A stretch of DNA of 64,000 nucleotides from NCBI GenBank assembly GCA_024364735.1, contig JAGFNQ010007708.1, positions 57,378-121,377 on the forward strand, written 5' to 3'. This document shows, piece by piece, positions 56,851-64,000 of the stretch (position 1 is its first letter; every line of letters begins with the position of its first letter). The DNA comes from Boesenbergia rotunda (Eukaryota > Streptophyta > Magnoliopsida > Zingiberales > Zingiberaceae). The position numbers were made by a program, and so were the translations under genes. The notes below the pieces were generated by a model. It saw only the letters and a program-made list of their open reading frames with translations, was not told the origin of the DNA and did not search any database.

Positions 56851-56936
56851 AGTTTAAATTAAAATTATCAGCCAATAGCACCTTCTTAATAATGAAATCA
56901 TAGTTCAGTTCAATATTACCTGAACTAATTACCTTA
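56851..56936 (-). pseudogene. pol: Element E pol fragment beyond D (gag-pre-integrase)
   Basis: On the minus strand this encodes a YDFIIKKVLLADNFNLN-like segment that joins directly to the SISQLCDIG segment at 38764. It matches the equivalent VLLVKGMTFNLLSVSQLCD order of D. It ends where LTR F starts. Confidence 0.8.
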
Positions 56937-58731
56937 TGTAGGATTTTTCGGGCCGCGAAAACCGCTTTTTCGCGTCGCGGAAACCCCGAAAGCCCCAATA
57001 GAAAGGATCCGAGCGAAGAAAACCATTTCAAAAATTTACGAGTGCTCGTTTATATGCTTCAAAACCGATCTACAACTTAGATCTATTAGAGAAGAGAAAA
57101 CTACCTTCGATGCATGCCCCGCAATTCCCGCTCGCTCCTCGGTTGGTGTCGGATCTCAAGGATGCAAAGTAGCAACCCTCTAGAAGTATCCACACAAGCA
57201 AGAGAGTGGAGAGGAGAGCCCAAAAGTGTGCTAGCACTACTTGGGGTCTCGGCAAGATGAGAGGAGAGGGAGAGCCCAACAAAACAAAACCAAGTAAGGA
57301 GAAGAATGAATCACACACACACAAAAAAACTCCTTTTGTGTGTTTTAAGTGGCCGGCCATTTAATGGCCATTATTGGCCATTAAGTGGCCGACCACCACC
57401 TTTGGTAACCCCCTATTTGAATTTAAAATTCAAATGGGGAGGTTACTTAGCCTTGATGATGATGCCAAGTCATCACTTGGTCAAGTCAAGGTGATGTGGC
57501 TTGAGTCAAGTCAAACTTGCCTCTTATGGACTTTCCATATTTAGCCAAAGTCAAACTTTGACTTCATTACTCTCCCATGATTAGATTCATCCAACACTTG
57601 GATCAAACTCGAGTCCAACTCAAGTTGTCTAATTTGAGTCAAGTCAAACTTGCCTTTTATGGACTTTCCATATTTAGCCAAAGTCAAACTTTGACCTCAT
57701 TACTCTCGGTCCATCATATGGACTTATTCTCCATCTATTGCTCTATGTGTGTGACCCTATAGGTTCTTGTAACGTTGGCAATGCCCTTAAACCTATTTAA
57801 GGACATAAGCAATGAGTGGTATCTAGCAACACATCATTGCTACCCAAGTTACAAGAATGTCGAGATCCAACATCACCATTGTGACTAATAATTGTGACCA
57901 TCACAATATGTGACAACGTCCTTCTATCCTCGATATCTAGATTGATCTTTCATGAGGCATAGACCGTGTCATCCTCAAATCAATCTATATGTCTTGATCT
58001 CCAAGTATACTCACTATAATCAAATAAGCTCAATATCTAATATTGCCTTATTTGGGCATGGCCATGCACTTAGTGGTCTTACTCTATCAAGAACGAAGAT
58101 ATCACTCCCGTCATATAGGAGGGATAGATCCCATCTACGTTACTCACATCCCTCCACATAATTTGTTACAAACCCAGTAATCGCCTTTATAGTCCACCCA
58201 GTTACGGGTGACGTTTGACGAAGCCAAAGTACGTAACTCCTTATGTAGGGAACTATGGTAACTTCAGGTCTAGGACTATAGTCATACTAATAGTCACATG
58301 AGAAAGTATATGACACTCATATAATGATCCATGATACTTTCTCATGGCGGGCCATTCAGTATACATTCTCTAATGTATACCCATGTGTCAACTTGATATC
58401 TCATATCCATGACTTGTGAGATCAAGTCATCATGTTGACCTACATGCTAGTCTCTATGCATTAACATTGTCCTTGAATGTTAATACTTGACTAGGAATAA
58501 TTAAGAGTAGTGTTCTCTATATCATCTCACTATCGATTCAACTAATCGATTGATATAGATAAGAACCTTCTACTCAAGGACGTTATTATACTAAGTTATT
58601 TGGCACCAATACACATAAGTACAATAACCATAAGAAATGCCTTTATATATAAGAAATATATATACAAGAATATGATACAATGAGTCCAAAAAGTAATCAT
58701 CATATGATTGGCTCTAGGGCTCTCACTAACA
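56937..58731 (-). repeat. 3' LTR of element F (1795 bp)
   Basis: Ends TGTAGGATTTTTCGG and CTCTCACTAACA (plus strand), so the element strand starts TGTTAGTGAGAG. A GTGGGAGATT purine tract lies at its border (58741-58732). It contains a GGCCGGCC palindrome near 57352. ORFs predicted inside are not supported. Confidence 0.82.
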
Positions 58732-58789
58732 ATCTCCCACTAGCACTAGTGCCAATCTCTGTAGTATCTAATACCCAATGACCTAGTGT

Positions 58790-61700
58790 GACCATCATGC
58801 TTCATCTGTGCCAAAGCCTTGGTCAAGGGATCTGCGACGTTAAACCTCTGTGGGTACTCTGCAAATCTTCACATCTCCTCGATCGATGATCTCTCGAATG
58901 AGATGGAATCGCCGTTGTATGTGTTTGGTCCGCTGGTGTGAGCGAGGTTCCTTAGCCTGCGCAATAGCTCCATTGTTGTCACAATAGAGCTCTACGGGAT
59001 CAGATATGCTAGGAACCACCCCAAGCTCAGTGATGAACTTGCGGATCCAAACTGCCTCCTTTGCTGCCTCTGATGCAGCAATATACTCAGCTTCTGTTGT
59101 AGAATCTGCAACTGTGTCCTGCTTCGAACTCTTCCAGCTCACAGCTCCGCCATTCAAGCAAAACACGAACCCTGACTGCGATCTGTAATCATCCTGGTCG
59201 GTTTGGAAGCTGGCATCAGTGTAACCCTTTACAACTAGATGCTCATCGCCTCCAAATATCAAAAAATATTCCTTAGTCCTTCTCAAGTACTTAAGAATAT
59301 TCTTGACCGCTATCCAGTGACGTTCACCTGGATCTGACTGGTACCTGCTCGTCATGCTCAAAGCATACGAGACATCAGGACGAGTACATAACATGGCGTA
59401 CATGATGGATCCTATGGCAGAAGCATAAGGGATCTTATCCATGCGGTCTCTCTCCTCTCTAGAAGAGGGACTCTGAGTCTTCGAAAGACTCACACCATGT
59501 GACATTGGCAGAATTCCTCTCTTGGAATTCTGCATGGCAAAACGGTGTAATACCGTATCGATGTATGTACTCTGACTTAGGCCAAGCAATCTCTTAGATC
59601 TATCTCTATAGATCTTAATGCCTAGAATGCAGGCTGCTTCACCTAAGTCCTTCATTGCGAAACAAGTCCCCAACCAAGTCTTCACAGACTGTAGCGAAGG
59701 GATGTTGTTCCCAATGAGTAGTATGTCATCCACATACAAGACTAGGAAGACTACTGTGCTCCCACTAACCATCTTGTAGACACAAGGTTTATCTTCGTTC
59801 TTGATGAAACCAAACTGTTTGATCGCATCATCGAATCGAAGATTCCAGCTCCGAGAAGCTTGCTTTAGACCATAAATGGCCCTATGCAGCTTGCATACTC
59901 TGCCAGTATGCTGTGGATCTACAAAACCCTCAGGCTGTGTCATGTACACATCCTCGAGGAGGTTTCCATTCAGAAACGCTGTCTTGACATCCATCTGCCA
60001 GATCTCATAATCGTGGTAGGCTGCAATAGCAAGCATGATCCGAATGGACTTAAACATCGCTACTGGAGAAAAAGTTTCATCATAGTCAATACCATGAATT
60101 TGCTTGAAACCTTTAGCTACCAGTCTACCCTTATAGGTATGAGTAAGTCCATCCATGTTAGGCTTTCTCTTAAAGACCCACTTACACCCAATGGGTTTGA
60201 CCCCTTCAGGTGGATCAACCAAGGTCCAAACTTGGTTAGTGTACATGGATTCCATTTCGGATCTCATGGCTTCCAGCCATGACTCAGAATCTGGGCTCAT
60301 CACAGCTTCCTGATAGGTGGTAGGCTCATTCTCAATGATCATAACGTCATCATGGTCAGGCAAGAGAAATGAATATCTCTCAGGCTGACGACGTACCCTA
60401 TCAGACCTGCGAAGAGGTAGCTCTACCTGAACAGGTTGTTGTTCCACAACTTCTTGTGTAACAATCTCATCCACAACTTCTTGTGGTTCCTGTTCAGTAT
60501 CCATCAAGGGCTCAGTGCTATGGTCGTTGTCTTGAACTTCTTCAAGATCAAACGAACTCCCACTAGTCTTTCTAGAAACAAAGTCCCTTTCTAGAAAGAC
60601 CCCAGTCTTAGCAACAAACACTTTGTGTTGACTGGGAATGTAGAAGTAATATCCCTTAGTTTCCTTGGGATATCCCACGAAATAGCACTTATCGGACTTG
60701 GGTCCCAGTTTGTCTGAGACTTGACGTCTAACGTAAGCCTCACAACCCCAAACCCTCATGAAAGACATCTTGGGACTCCTCCCAGTCCATATCGTATATG
60801 GTGTCTTCATGACCGCCTTTGATGGAACACGGTTAAGTGTGAACGCTGCCGTGTCTAGAGCATATCCCCAAAAGGATATAGGAAGATCTGCGTGACTCAT
60901 CATAGATCATACCATATCTAATAAGGTACGATTCCTCCTTTCGGATACACCATTCCACTGTGGTGTCCCAGGAGGAGTGAGTTGAGATAGAATCCCACAC
61001 TCAGCTAAATAGTCACGAAACTCATGGCTCAAGTATTCTCCACCTCGATCTGATCGAAGTATTTTAATACTCTTGCCGAGTTGGTTTTGTACTTCATTTC
61101 TGAATTCTTTGAACTTTTCAAAGGACTCGGACTTATGTGTCATCAAGTACACATAACCATATCTACTGAAATCATCAGTAAATGTGATGAAGTATCTATA
61201 ACCACCTCGAGCAGCAACATTGAAAGGGCCACATACATCAGAATGTATGAGTCCTAACAAATCTGTTGCCCTCTCGCTATGTCCACTAAAGGGAGTCTTA
61301 GTCATCTTGCCTAGAAGGCATGATTCACATGTCTCATATGATTCAAAATCAAATGAATCCAGCAATCCATCCTTATGGAGCTGGGACAAGCGACTCTCAT
61401 TTATGTGGCCTAAGCGACAGTGCCAGAGATAGGTTGGGTTCAACTCATTTGATCTCAACCTCTTGGTACTTACATTATAGATAGGGCGTTCTAAGTCTAG
61501 AATGTAGAGTCCGTTGATAAGATCTGCACTACAATAGAACATTTCATTTAAATAGACTGAACAACATTTGTTCTTAATTATAAATGAGAAGCCTTTCTTG
61601 TCTAGACAAGAAACAGAAATTATGTTCTTAGTAAGTGCAGGTACATAACAACAATCATCTAGTTCCAGTACAAGCCCAGAGGGCAGAGATAGAAAATAAG

Positions 61701-62715
61701 TTCCTACAGCAACAGCAGCAACTCGTGCTCCATTGCCTACTCGTAGGTCCACCTCGCCCTTTGCCAATGCCCTGCTATTTCTCAGCCCCTGCACATTGGT
61801 ACAAATGTGAGAAGCACATCCAGTATCTAATACCCATGATGTAGAAATAGAAAGGTTGACTTCTATAACATATATACCTGAAGTAGAAGGCTCGCTTCTC
61901 TTCTTCTTAAGATCCTCCAGGTAGATCTTGCAGTTTCTTTTCCAATGCCCTTTCTCACCGCAATGGAAACAGGTGGCATCCTTCTGCACCCCACCCTTGG
62001 GTTTAAGTGCTGCAGAGCTGGCTTTGCCCTTGGTTTGGGTCTTACCCTTACCTTTGGGCTTCCACTTACCCTTGCCTTTGCCCTTCTGTACCATCAGGAC
62101 GGTACTAGGCTTGGTGAGATTAGGCTCAGCAGTTCTTAACATGTTGAGTATCTCGGGAAGTGGTTTGTCTAATTCGTTCATGTTGTAATTCATGACGAAT
62201 TGACGGTAACCTGGCAGCAACGATTGCAGAATCAGGTCGGTAGCCAGCTCTTGGCCCAAGGGAAACCCTAGTCTATCGAGGTTCTCGACGTACCCAATCA
62301 TCTTGAGTACGTGAGTTCCTACTGGGGTTCCCTCTTTCATCTTGCATGAAAAGAGGGCCTGAGTCACTTCGAACCGCTCATGCCTTGCCTGCCCTTGATA
62401 TAATTGCTTGAGGTGGCCAATCATATCGTAAGCATTCATGTTCTCGTGTTGCTTCTGAAGCTCAGAGGACATGCAACATAGCATTAGGCACGACACGTCT
62501 AACGCGTCGTCTTGATGCTTCTGATGAGCATCTCTAACGCTACGGATGGCTGAGGGTGGTGGTGCTTCAGGAACTGCTTGCTCTAGAACGTACAGCTTAC
62601 GTTCCTGTTTGAGGACTATCCTCAAGTTCCTGTACCAGTCCAGGAAATTAGCTCCAGTGAGCTTGTCCTTCTCAAGGACAGATCGCAGAGAGAGAGTATT
62701 CGCGTTTGAAGACAT
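58790..62715 (-). pseudogene. gag-pol: Copia gag-pol polyprotein of element F, two lesions
   Basis: ATG 62715 opens a single frame of about 1290 codons. Domains in order: gag with DUF4219/UBN2 features, Lys/Gly-rich linker, CCHC knuckle CFHCGEKGHWKRNC (about 61975), protease SWVLDTGCASHICTN (about 61830), gag-pre-integrase (YLWHCRLGHINESRL), integrase (HSDVCGPF, TDDFSRYGYVYL, SDRGGEYLSHEF), reverse transcriptase (TFSPVAMFKSIRIML, LYVDDILLIGN) and RNase H (GYTDASFQTDQDDY). The in-frame TGA at 60909-60907 stands where relatives have Arg, consistent with CGA to TGA. A one-base insertion near 58840 shifts the last 20 or so codons (the ADPLTKAL motif is readable in the next frame). Otherwise it is intact, so F looks recent. 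Confidence 0.92.
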
Positions 62716-64000
62716 GGCAATCTACAACAGATAAATGCAGAGAATAAATATCATATTCTAGTAATCATCTAATTAGGCCTTTAATTAAATGATGCTCCCA
62801 CTAAATTATAGGAATTTTGGTGGAATCAAGTCATTGGAGTGGTCAAACCACACTACTAGATCCGTACCAATTTACTATAATTTATGTGGGACAAGATCCA
62901 CATCATACTATGCCTTGAGTTAGCTTTGGCTAAATCGCCCAAGACTTAGTATGATCGGTAGATAACTAATTTATCAATTACATCTCTATGCAACTCTTGT
63001 TTATAGGATCAAGATTTAACGTTTACGAATAATCTTGAGTTAGCTTTGGCTAAATCGCTCAAGACTATTTAAAACGGTGATTTTGTCCTACCCTTTCCAA
63101 CTATTGGAATACGCCTATAGCTTTACTCGATCCAATTGAGTTAACTAGTTACTCAATCTGATTGAGCTCGATCTAACCCGAGCCGTGATAGGCGGGACCA
63201 AGGTTGTCCCTCCGCATCCTACCAAGATTAAATGCGTTGCTCTGCTTTGGCAGAATCGACAAGCGCATATGATCGAGGTAGTGATGGGTATCAGGACCCG
63301 GTAGGCGTTTACGAGTTGATTCGATTTTAGATCTAATCTAATCGAGGATGTGCATCACATCTAGGCATTTATGAAATCTAATTTAATCCTAAATGTGTAT
63401 TAAGTGCACATCAAAATGTGGTTCCCACATTACTTGTGCATCTCATACACTTAAGTTTATTTTTACTATTCTACATTATCATGCATCATATACATCACAA
63501 GCATAGCAATAATAAAAATAAACATAAGTGACTTGGTCATGGCCCTACTAAGACCCTCTCAAGCCAATGAGAGGATCCGATGGTCAACCTAGGTCTAGCG
63601 GCTTCTCCAAGCGCTTCCTCTTGACCGTCTTGGTGTTGTCGGCTAGTTCTCCCGAGTCCAAGTTCTCCGGAATTTCCGTCGTCTTCACTTTTGTACATTA
63701 CAAATTTTATACTCGAGTTACATTCGAGTCTAAATATGAAATACAACAGAAATAAAATATTAAAAGCCGACACGCAGGTCGCAAACACAATACAACAGCA
63801 CATGTACAAAAACGGCGCGCAGGCCGTATTATGAATTACAACACAATTTTAATTTATTAAAAATTGGGTTTTGGGCCATGACCATCACACTACTGTAATT
63901 AATTCAAAATTATGTAATTTTACAGTTTTTATATAATTTTTCTACTGATTTTTAGAATTTTTCGAGTCACAACTCCGCGGTCTAACTCCCGGCGGGTTTC
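62716..64000 (-). other. Leader of element F
   Basis: No supportable gene. A 33-bp direct repeat with TTGAGTTAGCTTTGGCTAAA occurs at 62914-62946 and 63034-63066. A short predicted ORF at 63537-63809 has no recognisable domain. No LTR end or primer site is seen before the window edge. Confidence 0.6.

Larger units (their letters stand above)
33329..56936 (-). mobile_element. Sirevirus-like copia element E, split by element D
   Basis: The 3' LTR (33329-34586), polypurine tracts and pol (35873-38764) read leftward. Pol is interrupted by D at 38764 and resumes at 56851-56936 in the gag-pre-integrase region, where element F then interrupts it. The 5-bp duplication AGTTT around D and the continuous protein similarity across it prove that the two parts belong together. 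The 5' LTR and gag are beyond F, outside the window. Confidence 0.85.
56937..64000 (-). mobile_element. TNT1-like copia element F, 5' end off window
   Basis: On the minus strand: long leader (64000-62716), gag-pol (62715 to about 58790), polypurine tract and 3' LTR (58731-56937). The 5' LTR and primer site are not in the window. F interrupts element E. Five bases left of the LTR are CCTTA, to be matched with the outer end beyond the window. Its gag and pol differ clearly from the Sirevirus-like elements and resemble the Tork/TNT1 group. Confidence 0.85.

Overview
The window is repeat-dense plant nuclear DNA. Every coding region I can support belongs to a transposable element; I see no intact host gene, no tRNA or rRNA gene and no CRISPR array. 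Evidence for a flowering plant: Ty1/copia elements with Sirevirus traits (initiator-Met tRNA primer sites, several polypurine tracts, a third ORF after pol), a Tekay/Del-like Ty3/gypsy element, a MULE with an Ulp1-like gene, and a CACTA element with a Transposase_24-type gene. The species cannot be named from the sequence.

Layout. 1-2604: Sirevirus-like copia element A on the minus strand, cut by the window edge, with an open gag frame. 2605-3700: AT-rich, unclassified. 3701-6594: copia element B, minus strand, gag plus LTR. 6595 to about 27700: an old MULE with a plus-strand mudrA-like transposase (6648-8170) and a convergent minus-strand Ulp1-like gene (24500-27385), both broken. Between these two genes sits a 14.9-kb CACTA element (9056-24004, target duplication AGC). 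The CACTA holds a truncated Ty3/gypsy element (9469-15568), a spliced Tnp1-like gene (15727-17280), a GC-rich leader (17740-18600) and a 5-kb array of about 1-kb repeats (18700-23580). 27700-29176: no gene seen. 29177-33211: copia element C, complete by its ends (duplication ATCTC) but with only gag remnants. 33329-56936: copia element E, minus strand, split by element D. 38765-56850: copia element D, plus strand, with paired LTRs (duplication AGTTT), gag, pol and a spliced envelope-like third gene. D is itself split by a 3.3-kb solo LTR (G, 41362-44668, duplication TCATC) and by element H (49871-54537), whose two ends are inverted copies of one LTR start. 56937-64000: TNT1-like copia element F, minus strand, whose polyprotein is broken by one stop codon and one frameshift.

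Relative ages from nesting: the MULE is older than the CACTA, which is older than the gypsy insertion; E is older than D and F; D is older than G and H. Where a damaged frame can be compared with family consensus, the commonest lesion is a nonsense codon one transition away from the expected codon.

The most unusual pattern is shared by several LTR families. Their LTRs carry 8-10 bp perfect palindromes in pairs at fixed spacing: GGGCGCCC every 18 bp in A, C and E; CAGTCGACTG every 19 bp in both copia B and the unrelated gypsy LTR; AATCGATT at 12 and 19-20 bp in D. D has a second such array just upstream of its envelope-like gene. Other structures worth checking are H (a retroelement with inverted ends), the alternating-orientation modules in the CACTA array, and the palindromic minisatellite of the MULE that the CACTA interrupted.
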